The notes below the pieces were generated by a model. That model ran no database searches. It was not told the origin of the DNA and was given only the letters and a program-made list of their open reading frames with translations. Shown piece by piece: positions 1-5,580 of a stretch of DNA of 7,837 bases. Origin of the DNA: Solirubrobacterales bacterium (GTDB lineage: Bacteria; Actinomycetota; Thermoleophilia; Solirubrobacterales; 70-9); contig JASLJO010000128.1 of assembly GCA_030152505.1 (NCBI GenBank), positions 1 through 7,837 on the forward strand, given 5' to 3'. Both the position numbers and the translations under genes were made by a program. Positions within the stretch are counted from its first letter, which is position 1. The number at the start of each line of letters is the position of its first letter.

Positions 1-208
1 CGGAGAAATCGTCTTCATGGGGGCGCCGGCGCCGCCGCTCTTGGGCAATGGGGCCTGGGACCTCATCGTCCTCGTCGAATACCCGAGCAGGCAGGCCTTC
101 CTGGACATGATCGGCTCGCCCGCGTATCAGGCGATCGGCCATCTGCGCACGGAGGCACTGATTAGGGGCGAGCTGCATCCGATTGATCCGGCGCCGCCGG
201 ATCCTTAG
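1..208 (+). CDS. DUF1330-family protein, C-terminal part (5' end outside window)
   Basis: The open frame enters from the left edge (first full codon at base 2), so only about 68 C-terminal residues are seen. The ATG at 17 is probably internal. The visible part has the pattern I associate with DUF1330, small ferredoxin-like alpha/beta-barrel proteins usually near 95-100 residues. It contains a hydrophobic strand DLIVLVEYPS, then a helix with a QAFLDMIGSPAYQAI-type core, then an arginine-containing final strand. The biochemical role of DUF1330 proteins is not settled, and no catalytic residue can be pointed out here. The TAG stop (206-208) overlaps the stop codon of the convergent PhzF gene by 4 bp. 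Family assignment comes from recalled sequence pattern and is fairly likely. Confidence 0.72.
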   Translation, partial: GEIVFMGAPAPPLLGNGAWDLIVLVEYPSRQAFLDMIGSPAYQAIGHLRTEALIRGELHPIDPAPPDP

Positions 209-867
209 GGGCGCTTTTCGACCAGGCGCGTCTCGCCGCCGACGTCCACCCGGCCGTCGTCTCGCGGTGTACAGCGCATCACCGAGCCGCGGCCCTGGTG
301 GATGACGAGCGGCCGGTCGAGATGCGCGCAGAGGGCAATGGCGGCAGAGCCGGTGGCCTCGTCCTCCGCGATCCCGGCCTCGGGGACGAAGGACCGTGCC
401 CGGACGGTCCCGGCCGCCTCGTCTATCCAGGACCAGACGTAGGTATTGCCGCAGGCCTCGCTGCCGTCGAAGCCGTGCACCTTGGCCGGTGAGCTCAACT
501 GGCCGAGCTCGAACGGTGGTGCCCACTCGGGCGGTGCGGCCACGTAGGTCTCCCCTCCAGCGTGGCGCACGGCGACTTCGCCCGCGGGTGGGCGCAGCGT
601 CTCCGCCGGCGAGCCTTCTTGCGCCAGCAGCCAGGCGGTACCGACCGCCGGATGTCCGGCGAAGGCAAGCTCGACCTCGGGCGTGTAGATCCGCATCCGC
701 CCCGAGGCGCGGTCGTCGACGAAGACCGTCTCGCTGAAGCCGAGCCTGGCCGCAACGCCCTGTCGCGTGCTTGCCGGCACCTCGTCACCGTCGAGGAAGA
801 CGCCGAGCGGATTGCCCCATTCGCCGTCATCGTTGACAAAGACGCGGAGGACGTGCAGTGTCGACAT
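205..867 (-). CDS. PhzF-family isomerase/epimerase-like protein, short form
   Basis: This 220-residue protein has the PhzF (diaminopimelate epimerase-like) fold signature. The N-terminal strand leads to a GNPLGVF motif near residues 18-24. GFSETVFV around 43-50 carries the family's catalytic glutamate at Glu46. AFAGHPAVGTAWLL at 69-82 holds the GHP motif, and a DEATGSAA motif lies at 169-176, corresponding to the second half of the active site. PhzF itself isomerises trans-2,3-dihydro-3-hydroxyanthranilate, but most relatives have unknown substrates, and no phenazine genes are nearby. It is shorter than the usual roughly 260-300 residues. The shortening lies in the stretch between the two lobes (about 85-135), and the active-site motifs remain. 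The ATG at 867 has no SD but lies 6 nt after a TAGGAT box, consistent with leaderless translation. The family is clear and the substrate is unknown. Confidence 0.88.
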   Translation of the reverse strand: MSTLHVLRVFVNDDGEWGNPLGVFLDGDEVPASTRQGVAARLGFSETVFVDDRASGRMRIYTPEVELAFAGHPAVGTAWLLAQEGSPAETLRPPAGEVAVRHAGGETYVAAPPEWAPPFELGQLSSPAKVHGFDGSEACGNTYVWSWIDEAAGTVRARSFVPEAGIAEDEATGSAAIALCAHLDRPLVIHQGRGSVMRCTPRDDGRVDVGGETRLVEKRP

Positions 868-873
868 CAGCCG

Positions 874-879
874 ATCCTA
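874..879 (-). promoter_or_regulatory. Candidate -10 box (TAGGAT) for the PhzF gene
   Basis: On the minus strand TAGGAT is followed by 6 nt and then the ATG at 867. There is no SD in between. A TANNNT box 6-7 nt before a start codon is the arrangement expected for a leaderless mRNA in actinobacteria. No good -35 hexamer is visible. It is a prediction from sequence pattern only. Confidence 0.4.
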
Positions 880-889
880 GACTTGGCGC

Positions 890-895
890 GATAAT
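890..895 (+). promoter_or_regulatory. Candidate -10 box (GATAAT) for the hendecad-repeat protein
   Basis: GATAAT matches the sigma70-type -10 consensus at five of six positions. It lies about 41 nt before the GTG at 937, leaving room for a leader of roughly 35 nt that contains the SD at 927-931. No convincing -35 element is seen at 16-18 nt upstream. This 69-bp region also carries the oppositely directed candidate box for the PhzF gene, so it would be a compact divergent promoter. Confidence 0.35.
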
Positions 896-926
896 CGAGT
901 TCTGCGTGTCCGTCCCCATCGATGAG

Positions 927-931
927 AGGAG
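927..931 (+). promoter_or_regulatory. Ribosome binding site AGGAG that sets the start at GTG 937
   Basis: AGGAG sits 5 nt before the GTG at 937. The in-frame ATG at 922 lies upstream of this SD and has none of its own, so the GTG is the better start. This shortens the protein by five residues. Confidence 0.7.
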
Positions 932-936
932 CTGAA

Positions 937-1317
937 GTGTCTGAGCGAAAGGCGAGGCGAGGTTGGGGGCGGCTCCTGCCACCCCTGTTGGTTGTGCTGG
1001 CGATCGGCGTCGCGGGGGTTGCCTGGGCGGGCTGCGGAGGCGGCGGCGACAGCAGCAGCAGCGAAGCACAGGAGCGGATCGAAAAGGGCGCCGAAGAAGC
1101 CAAGCAGGGGATCGAAAAGGCAAAGGAAGAAGTGAAGAAGGGCTTCAAGGAAGCCGAAGCAGAAGTGAAGAAGGGCGTCAAGGGCGGCTCCGCGGAAGCC
1201 CAGAAGGGCATTGAAAGGGGCCAAGAAGAAGCCCAGAAGGGCATCGAAAAGGGCAAGGAAGAAGCTCAGAAGGGCATCGAAGAAGCCGAAAAGCGCGCGC
1301 AGGAATACGCGCCCTAG
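937..1317 (+). CDS. Membrane-anchored (possible lipoprotein) Lys/Glu-rich 11-residue repeat coiled-coil protein
   Basis: This 126-residue protein (GTG start chosen by its SD) begins with a basic segment and one hydrophobic helix with a PPLLVVLAIGVAGVAW core. An AGC-Gly4-Asp-Ser4 stretch follows. Cys33 could be lipidated, but the -3 residue is Trp, so the lipobox is imperfect and a plain N-terminal anchor is the alternative. The remainder is a regular 11-residue repeat (1066-1296, seven copies) of the form Ala-Gln-Lys-Gly-Ile-Glu-Lys-Gly-x-Glu-Glu, with Ala/Val at position 1 and Ile/Val/Phe at position 5. It predicts a highly charged hendecad helix or coiled coil outside the membrane. The composition resembles LEA-type or YtxH-like stress proteins, but I recognise no named family. 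From residue 49 on, all 20 Glu codons are GAA and all Lys codons are AAG, unlike the GAG-rich neighbours. Its TAG overlaps the stop of the convergent gene by 4 bp. Confidence 0.8.
   Translation: MSERKARRGWGRLLPPLLVVLAIGVAGVAWAGCGGGGDSSSSEAQERIEKGAEEAKQGIEKAKEEVKKGFKEAEAEVKKGVKGGSAEAQKGIERGQEEAQKGIEKGKEEAQKGIEEAEKRAQEYAP
1066..1296 (+). repeat. Seven tandem 33-bp coding repeats (11-residue hendecads)
   Basis: Seven consecutive in-frame 33-base units begin at 1066, 1099, 1132, 1165, 1198, 1231 and 1264, with a partial eighth at 1297. Units 5-7 are the most alike (AQKGIERGQEE, AQKGIEKGKEE, AQKGIEEAEKR). Units 3 and 4 have diverged (VKKGFKEAEAE, VKKGVKGGSAE). The gradient suggests recent duplication toward the 3' end. 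The coding strand is strongly purine-rich throughout. Confidence 0.85.
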
Positions 1318-2570
1318 GCCGGAACTGCCGGAACCGACTCTTCGGCTAGATCCTCGGCGAGAGCCCCGACGACGCGCGGGTCGAACTGACTGCCGCTGCT
1401 GCGGCGCAGCTCGGCCAGCGCCTCGCCCGGGCCAACCGGCCGGCGATGCAGTCGCGGCTCGGTCATCGCCGCGAAGGCAACGGCGACGGCGATCACCCGG
1501 GCGCCGAGCGGGATCGAGTCGCCCAGGAGCCCGTCTGGATAGCCGCTGCCGTCGAAGTGCTCGGCGCTGGAGCGCACCAGTCGGGCGACCTTGGCCAGAC
1601 CGGGGGCCGCGGCGACGATCCTTGCGCCCTCAGCGGTGTGGCTGCGAACGATCGCCCGCTCGGCTTCGTCGAGTGCCTCCTTTTCCAGCACCAGGTCGGG
1701 GACCGCGAGCAGGCCGACCGCCTGAAGCTCGGCGGCGAGGGCAACATCATCGATTTCCTCACCGTCCAGGCCCAGGCGCCTTGCCAGCGAAATCGCCCGG
1801 TAGGTGGTGACTCGCAGGCGATCCCTGAGCTCCGGACGGCGGGCGTCGAGGGCCGCCATCAGCACGGCATGGGCTTGGCGCCTGGCAGATCGATGGCGGC
1901 GCTGCCGGTGGGTGGCGAGCCGCCTACCGGCCATCTGGAAGGCCGCCTCCGCGTCGGGCGCCTCGCCGGGAATCATCACCTCGCCGTAGGAGCGGCCGGT
2001 CAGCGCTTCGGGTTCCTCGCTTTGCGCACCCGTCGCCGCGAGCACGATCTCGCCGACCTCACGGTCGGCGACGGGGGCGAGCATGGCGAGCCTGCTCGCC
2101 GCAACCCTGTAGGCGATCCCACCGAGCGGCCCTGCCACGTCGAGGAGGCGGCGAGCGGCGCCTCGCAACACTTCGTCGCCGGCGCTGTATCCGAGGCGGT
2201 CGTTGTGTGCCTCCAGGCCCTCCAGCTCCAGCAGGACGAGGATCCAGCCCTCGCCCGGTGCGGCTGCGGCGGCGGCGATGTCGGTTTCGAGGCTGCGGCG
2301 GTTGCGCAGACTGGTGACGCTGTCGTTGACCGCGTCGCGGCGTTGCTGGGCCAGCAGTCGCGATTGGCGACGGTTGGTTTCCAGCATGCGCACGAAGATG
2401 GTGACGATCAATCCCAACGTCAACCAGAAGACGAGCGCCGGCACCCGCTGGTTGAGGTGGTCGTAGACCAGCAATGCGACGCTGACCAGCGCAAAGCCGA
2501 TCGGCGCGATGACGGAACGCCATCCACTCGGCCCTACTACGGCGTTCCATGCGGCTCGAACCACGTACAC
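1314..2570 (-). CDS. Two-helix membrane protein with degenerate GGDEF and degenerate HD-GYP domains
   Basis: This 418-residue protein has two membrane helices (about 20-36 and 44-62). A GGDEF-like domain follows (about 79-200): DSVTSLRNRR matches the family's DxLTGLxNR entry, and HNDRLGYSAGDEVLR matches the substrate-binding helix. The signature GGDEF itself is AASRL at 157-161, so diguanylate cyclase activity is not expected. Residues 248-400 are HD-GYP-like and keep an intact GSGYP (341-345), IPL and QFDP. The metal ligands are mostly gone: the first His is Asp250, the HD pair is Gln283-Ala284, the HH pair is Ser335-Ala336, and the late Asp residues are Val364 and Ala367. Only His311 remains. 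A non-enzymatic sensor or scaffold role is inferred. The GTG start at 2570 has AAGGGA 4 nt upstream, and a second in-frame GTG lies at 2564. The stop overlaps the convergent repeat-protein gene. Confidence 0.85.
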   Translation of the reverse strand: MYVVRAAWNAVVGPSGWRSVIAPIGFALVSVALLVYDHLNQRVPALVFWLTLGLIVTIFVRMLETNRRQSRLLAQQRRDAVNDSVTSLRNRRSLETDIAAAAAAPGEGWILVLLELEGLEAHNDRLGYSAGDEVLRGAARRLLDVAGPLGGIAYRVAASRLAMLAPVADREVGEIVLAATGAQSEEPEALTGRSYGEVMIPGEAPDAEAAFQMAGRRLATHRQRRHRSARRQAHAVLMAALDARRPELRDRLRVTTYRAISLARRLGLDGEEIDDVALAAELQAVGLLAVPDLVLEKEALDEAERAIVRSHTAEGARIVAAAPGLAKVARLVRSSAEHFDGSGYPDGLLGDSIPLGARVIAVAVAFAAMTEPRLHRRPVGPGEALAELRRSSGSQFDPRVVGALAEDLAEESVPAVPA

Positions 2571-2577
2571 GGCTTCC

Positions 2578-2607
2578 CTTATCGGCTGACGCGAGGCCGT
2601 AGATAAG
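2578..2607 (-). other. Inverted repeat CTTATC/GATAAG in the leader of the degenerate GGDEF/HD-GYP gene
   Basis: CTTATC at 2578-2583 and GATAAG at 2602-2607 are perfect inverted copies. An inner GGC/GCC pair (2584-2586 with 2596-2598) can extend the stem across a 3-nt bulge. In the minus-strand transcript the 3' arm runs directly into the AAGGGA ribosome binding site, so folding could hide it. No T-run follows, so it is not a typical terminator of the upstream gene. It may be chance. Confidence 0.3.
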
Positions 2608-2634
2608 AGTTGCCGGACGATTGGTCGAAGACGT

Positions 2635-3411
2635 CTAGCGCACCACGCAGTCGCGCGTCAGCGTGGTGACGATCTTCTTTCCGCCGGCGAACTCGAAGGT
2701 TCCCCGGGTGAAGGAGAAGATCGCCCCGGGGAAGCCCGAAGGTGCGGCGCAGCGGGCGCTGAGGAAGCTGTAGCGCCGACCGTGGTAGTTGTAACGGCGA
2801 TCGAAGACGAGCGAGACGTTGGTGACGTAGCCGAGGTCAGAGGCGAGCCTCGGGACCCTGGCTGACAGCTCCGTGCCGAATTTGCCCTGCTTCGGATGGC
2901 GGACCGCAAACGGGAGCACGACGGTGACGTCGGCCGGCGTGGAGGCATAGATGTGAAGCAGGATCGCCGGCCCGCCGTCCACTCGACCGTTGAAGGCGAG
3001 CATCCGGCCGTGTACCGGGAACGGTTCGCGATCGGGAAGGGCGACATCGGCGGCAAACCCGCCGTGCCCAACGAGGGCGCCGCGACAGCGGGCGAGGGCC
3101 GCGGAAGAGCTGGTCGACTCGAGTTCGGCCGAACCGCAGACCGGCAGGCCCTTGGTCGTGATGCGCCCGTAGCGATTGACTCCGAAGGTGATCCGACGGA
3201 GCTGTGGCGGGCGGCTGCCATCGCCGGTCTTGATCGCGGTATCGAGATGAACGGTTACCGGGACGTCATGGTCCCGCGGCAGGGAGCGGGGCGCAAAGCC
3301 GCCGCCGAACTTGATGAAGAGGCCGTTGCCGCCGAAGATCTCACCATGCGCAACCGCGGCGCCGAATAGCACCGCGGTAACCACCAGCCCTGTGAGGGCA
3401 ACGCGTTTCAT
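2635..3411 (-). CDS. Secreted protein of unknown function, four cysteines
   Basis: From the ATG at 3411 the product has 258 residues. It starts with a classic signal peptide: MKR, a hydrophobic core LTGLVVTAVLFGAAVA, and probable cleavage near AHG-E. The mature part is beta-rich, with an FGGGFAPRSLPRD segment, a GDGSRPPQLRRITFGVNR segment, and four cysteines in GLPVC, LARC, SARC and TRDC contexts that could form two disulfides. I recall similar secreted proteins, often in several copies, in Solirubrobacterales-type genomes, but no function is known to me and no enzyme motif is visible. GTG codons at 3417 and 3420 are alternative starts. A TAGAAT box ends 7 nt before the GTG at 3417, so a leaderless start there is possible. 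ATG 3411 was chosen because it gives the cleanest signal peptide. Gaps of about 100 bp on the 5' side and 64 bp on the 3' side suggest a separate transcription unit. Confidence 0.8.
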   Translation of the reverse strand: MKRVALTGLVVTAVLFGAAVAHGEIFGGNGLFIKFGGGFAPRSLPRDHDVPVTVHLDTAIKTGDGSRPPQLRRITFGVNRYGRITTKGLPVCGSAELESTSSSAALARCRGALVGHGGFAADVALPDREPFPVHGRMLAFNGRVDGGPAILLHIYASTPADVTVVLPFAVRHPKQGKFGTELSARVPRLASDLGYVTNVSLVFDRRYNYHGRRYSFLSARCAAPSGFPGAIFSFTRGTFEFAGGKKIVTTLTRDCVVR

Positions 3412-3424
3412 ACCCACCACTGAG

Positions 3425-3430
3425 ATTCTA
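3425..3430 (-). promoter_or_regulatory. Candidate -10 box (TAGAAT) for the secreted protein
   Basis: TAGAAT on the minus strand ends 4 nt before the GTG at 3420 and 7 nt before the GTG at 3417. Transcription would begin about at the start codon, giving a leaderless or nearly leaderless mRNA. No recognisable -35 hexamer is seen. Confidence 0.35.
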
Positions 3431-3468
3431 TTCCGGCACCGAAGCGGTCCCGCGCAGGTTTGGTTAAG

Positions 3469-3503
3469 CCCGCGTTGCTCGGCTGGTACGCCGCCGACGC
3501 GGG
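3469..3503. other. Intergenic hairpin CCCGCGT/ACGCGGG
   Basis: CCCGCGT at 3469-3475 pairs with ACGCGGG at 3497-3503. An inner CGGC/GCCG stem (3480-3483 with 3490-3493) forms a stacked two-part hairpin. It lies between the YjbQ stop and the start of the secreted-protein gene. In the minus-strand transcript the T-run precedes the stem rather than following it, so it is not a canonical Rho-independent terminator. It could slow polymerase, stabilise the 3' end of the upstream mRNA or bind a protein. Confidence 0.4.
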
Positions 3504-3514
3504 AAAAAGCGCAC

Positions 3515-3976
3515 CTACTCGCCCATCGCCTTGATCACCAGCCGCTTCGGCCGGCGGCCGTCGAACTCACAGTAGAAGACCTGCTGCCAGGGTCCGAGGT
3601 CGAGGCGACCGCCGGTGACCGGCACGATCGCCTGGTGGTGGACCAGGAGGTTCTTGAAATGGGCGTCACCGTTGTCCTCGCCGCCGCCGTGGTGGCGGTA
3701 GTCGCCGGGGTCGGGTAGCAGGTCGGAGGCAACGTCGTTCGCAGCCAGCTTCCAGCTCGGCGGCGCCACCTTGTCGAGCCACTCGATCACGTCCTCGTGC
3801 AGCCCCGGCTCGTCGTCGTTGACCCAGACCCCGGCGGTGATGTGCATGGCCGAGACCAACACCATTCCCTCGGCGATCCCCGCCTCGTCGACCGCCGCCT
3901 GCACCTCCTCGGTGATCCGGATCAGCTCCCGCCGCTCGGCGGTCTCGAAGGTCATGTAGGCCGTGTGTGACTTCAT
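3515..3976 (-). CDS. YjbQ/UPF0047-family protein (secondary thiamine-phosphate synthase-like)
   Basis: This 153-residue protein matches the YjbQ (UPF0047) family from end to end; relatives are usually about 130-140 residues. Conserved features are AMHITAGVWVNDDEPGL (His45, Thr47, Asn53, Glu56), DYRHHG at 92-97, EDNGDAHFKNLL with Asp104 and His106, and LGPWQQVFYCEFDGRR near the C-terminus. The clustered His, Asp and Glu residues suggest a metal site. E. coli YjbQ is reported to have weak thiamine-phosphate synthase activity, but the physiological role of the family is uncertain, so no gene symbol is assigned. The ATG at 3976 has no clear SD and follows the upstream stop by 6 bp, so it is probably translationally coupled. 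It is the last gene of the overlapping minus-strand cluster, and its product is a soluble cytoplasmic protein, unlike most of its neighbours. Confidence 0.9.
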   Translation of the reverse strand: MKSHTAYMTFETAERRELIRITEEVQAAVDEAGIAEGMVLVSAMHITAGVWVNDDEPGLHEDVIEWLDKVAPPSWKLAANDVASDLLPDPGDYRHHGGGEDNGDAHFKNLLVHHQAIVPVTGGRLDLGPWQQVFYCEFDGRRPKRLVIKAMGE

Positions 3977-3982
3977 CGATCG

Positions 3983-4846
3983 TCAAGTGGCGTCTTTGCC
4001 GCCGCCTCGCGTCACCCGTTCGGCGCGTTGACGGGCTTCCTGTATCGCCTCGCGGGTGGTCGCAAGGGCCTCTTCTGAGGCGGCGGCGAGGCCCTCACTG
4101 GGCTTGCCGCCGACGATGTCGCGGAAGGCATTCTTGAAGCGCTCGGTGTGGCGGTCCGGCTTGAAGCGCTCCGCGGAGGTGGCCTGCTTCGCCGGGCGGC
4201 GCTCGCCGTAGCGGCGACGTGCCCAGGCCGAGTCGGGCTTACCGAGCCGGGCGGCCCCGTAGATCGCGATCGGGAAGACGAAGAAGCCGATCGTCCCGTG
4301 CAGGACGCGCTTCTTGGCGAAGCAGATCGCCACCAGGGCGAAGACGAACGCGGCGCCGAGGATGCTGACGATGGTCTGCTCGAAGGAGCTGGTGTCGAAG
4401 CTGAACGGGCTGAAGCCGAGCAGGATGAGCATCATCCCCGCCGCGGCGATCACGGTCGCGTCGATCGAGGCGCGACCCTCCTCGGCCCAGTAGACGTCGT
4501 CGAGGTAGACCCAGAGGGCGAACTCGTCGATCGTCAGGCCGGCGCCGATGCCGAAGAGGAAGGCGCAGATCTCGGTGTATGGGCTGTCGCCGAGGGCTGC
4601 CAGGCCGAGCGTGCCGGCGATCATCATCGTGACGATGCCGAAGACGAGGTGATGCACGTGAACGCCACCGTCGCTGACCACGCTTCCGGGCCACCAGGTC
4701 ACCCGCGGGCTGCGCATCAGCCGGGTGCTCATGCGAATGAAGGCGAAGGAGAGGATGAAGCCGACGAGGACCAAGAAGAGTCCCTGTTTTTCGTTGGCGA
4801 GGATCTGGTCGTTCCAGTAGTCGCTGAAGATCGAGGCCGAGACCAT
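3983..4846 (-). CDS. Six-helix integral membrane protein with HxHH and DEFALW motifs, unknown function
   Basis: From the ATG at 4846 this is a 287-residue protein. About six membrane helices lie at roughly 21-38, 66-86, 92-115, 130-148, 160-178 and 185-203. A basic cytoplasmic tail of about 80 residues follows, ending in a probable coiled coil with an EALATTREAIQEARQRAERV pattern. Conserved-looking polar residues sit at helix ends: HVHH at 63-66 after a WWPG-SVVSDGG stretch, IDEFALW at 106-112 and DDVYWAEEGR at 116-125. I recall similar uncharacterised membrane proteins in actinobacteria with the same HxHH and DEFALW blocks. A metal or quinone site is conceivable but unproven. The frame stays open upstream to 4978, but that extension overlaps the preceding gene by 133 bp and is Arg/Pro-rich shadow sequence. 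The ATG at 4846 shares one base with the preceding TGA, so coupled translation is likely. Confidence 0.85.
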   Translation of the reverse strand: MVSASIFSDYWNDQILANEKQGLFLVLVGFILSFAFIRMSTRLMRSPRVTWWPGSVVSDGGVHVHHLVFGIVTMMIAGTLGLAALGDSPYTEICAFLFGIGAGLTIDEFALWVYLDDVYWAEEGRASIDATVIAAAGMMLILLGFSPFSFDTSSFEQTIVSILGAAFVFALVAICFAKKRVLHGTIGFFVFPIAIYGAARLGKPDSAWARRRYGERRPAKQATSAERFKPDRHTERFKNAFRDIVGGKPSEGLAAASEEALATTREAIQEARQRAERVTRGGGKDAT

Positions 4847-5580
4847 CACGAGGGCGGAGTCGAGTGTAGACGCGGGCGGGCGCCCTCCTTGTCGCCGATC
4901 AGGTCGAGGGTGAGAAGGACCGCCGCGACCGCGTAGAAGGGCGTCAGCACGATGTTGGTCGCGGTGTCGGCCAGCCACTCGGCGGGCAGCGAATCGCCGA
5001 GCAGCGCGTGGGCACCCGCCGTCGCCAGATTGGTGAGGCCGTCACTGAAGAGCTCGATCGGCACCAGGACCATGAACACCAGCCAGAAGTGGCCACGGAC
5101 GAGACGGATGCTGCGACGAAGCGCCGCGCGCACGCCGCGGTGCTCTATCTCGACGACTGGGGCGGCCAGCCCGAGGAAGACGAAGAGCAGTACGCCAGGA
5201 ACGATCAGGGCGACGAAGCCGAGTGCCACCGCCACGCCGAAGATCAGGTCGATTGCGATCAGCGTCCGGTAGTTGACCATGCGGGCGACTTCGCGCACCG
5301 AGGGCGGGTTGCCGTCGTGGGGGTGCGTGAGCGCGATCGCCACCGCGCCCGTGTAGAAGACCTCGCCGAGCAAGCCGACCAGGACCAGCAACACAACGGC
5401 AACCACACCGCCGATGGCGATGAAGCCGCTCCCGGCGGTGAGTGAGGTCGCTTCGACCTCGACCGGAATCGCGTGGACCAGCCCCAGCGGCACGAAGACG
5501 AAGAAGGCGAGCGGCAGCAGGGAGCGCGCCCAGGCGAAATACGTGCGCCAGATGCGCAGATAGAGCGAGAGGACCGTCAC
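4846..5580 (-). CDS. YciC/DUF975-like multi-pass membrane protein
   Basis: This 244-residue protein has about six predicted membrane stretches (near 20-38, 53-83, 105-125, 125-145, 165-185 and 210-230). The segment LIVPGVLLFVFLGLAAPVVE, followed by EHRGVRAALRRSIRLVRGHFW (roughly 125-167), is the hallmark of the YciC/UPF0259, DUF975 and glycerophosphodiesterase membrane-domain group. In that group a PG-containing helix is followed by an amphipathic A-x-RRS-x-x-L-x-x-G-x-FW turn. Members have no established reaction, and roles in envelope stress or transport are speculative. The GTG at 5580 overlaps the upstream TGA (GTGA, 4 bp), and the downstream gene begins at its own stop. The protein is therefore probably made in fixed proportion with its neighbours and may form a complex with them. 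Superfamily placement is moderately confident. Confidence 0.8.
   Translation of the reverse strand: MTVLSLYLRIWRTYFAWARSLLPLAFFVFVPLGLVHAIPVEVEATSLTAGSGFIAIGGVVAVVLLVLVGLLGEVFYTGAVAIALTHPHDGNPPSVREVARMVNYRTLIAIDLIFGVAVALGFVALIVPGVLLFVFLGLAAPVVEIEHRGVRAALRRSIRLVRGHFWLVFMVLVPIELFSDGLTNLATAGAHALLGDSLPAEWLADTATNIVLTPFYAVAAVLLTLDLIGDKEGARPRLHSTPPS

Noticed and set aside
1066..1296. Tandem 33-bp units considered as a CRISPR array
   Set aside because: There are no unique spacers. The units are contiguous, in frame and encode a regular helix repeat.
1446..2606. 386-residue plus-strand open frame opposite the GGDEF/HD-GYP gene
   Set aside because: It is an antisense shadow without recognisable domains. 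The minus frame has clear family motifs and membrane helices.
3469..3503. Rho-independent terminator for the YjbQ gene
   Set aside because: No T-run follows the stem in the direction of transcription. The run of A/T lies on the upstream side.
4148..4936. 262-residue plus-strand open frame opposite the six-helix protein
   Set aside because: Asp/Glu/Arg-rich shadow sequence typical of GC-rich antisense frames. The opposite strand is a clear membrane protein.
4847..4978. Upstream extension of the six-helix membrane protein to 331 residues
   Set aside because: The added 44 residues are Arg/Pro/Gly-rich and wholly inside the preceding gene's 3' end. The ATG at 4846 overlaps that gene's stop by one base and begins a sensible protein.
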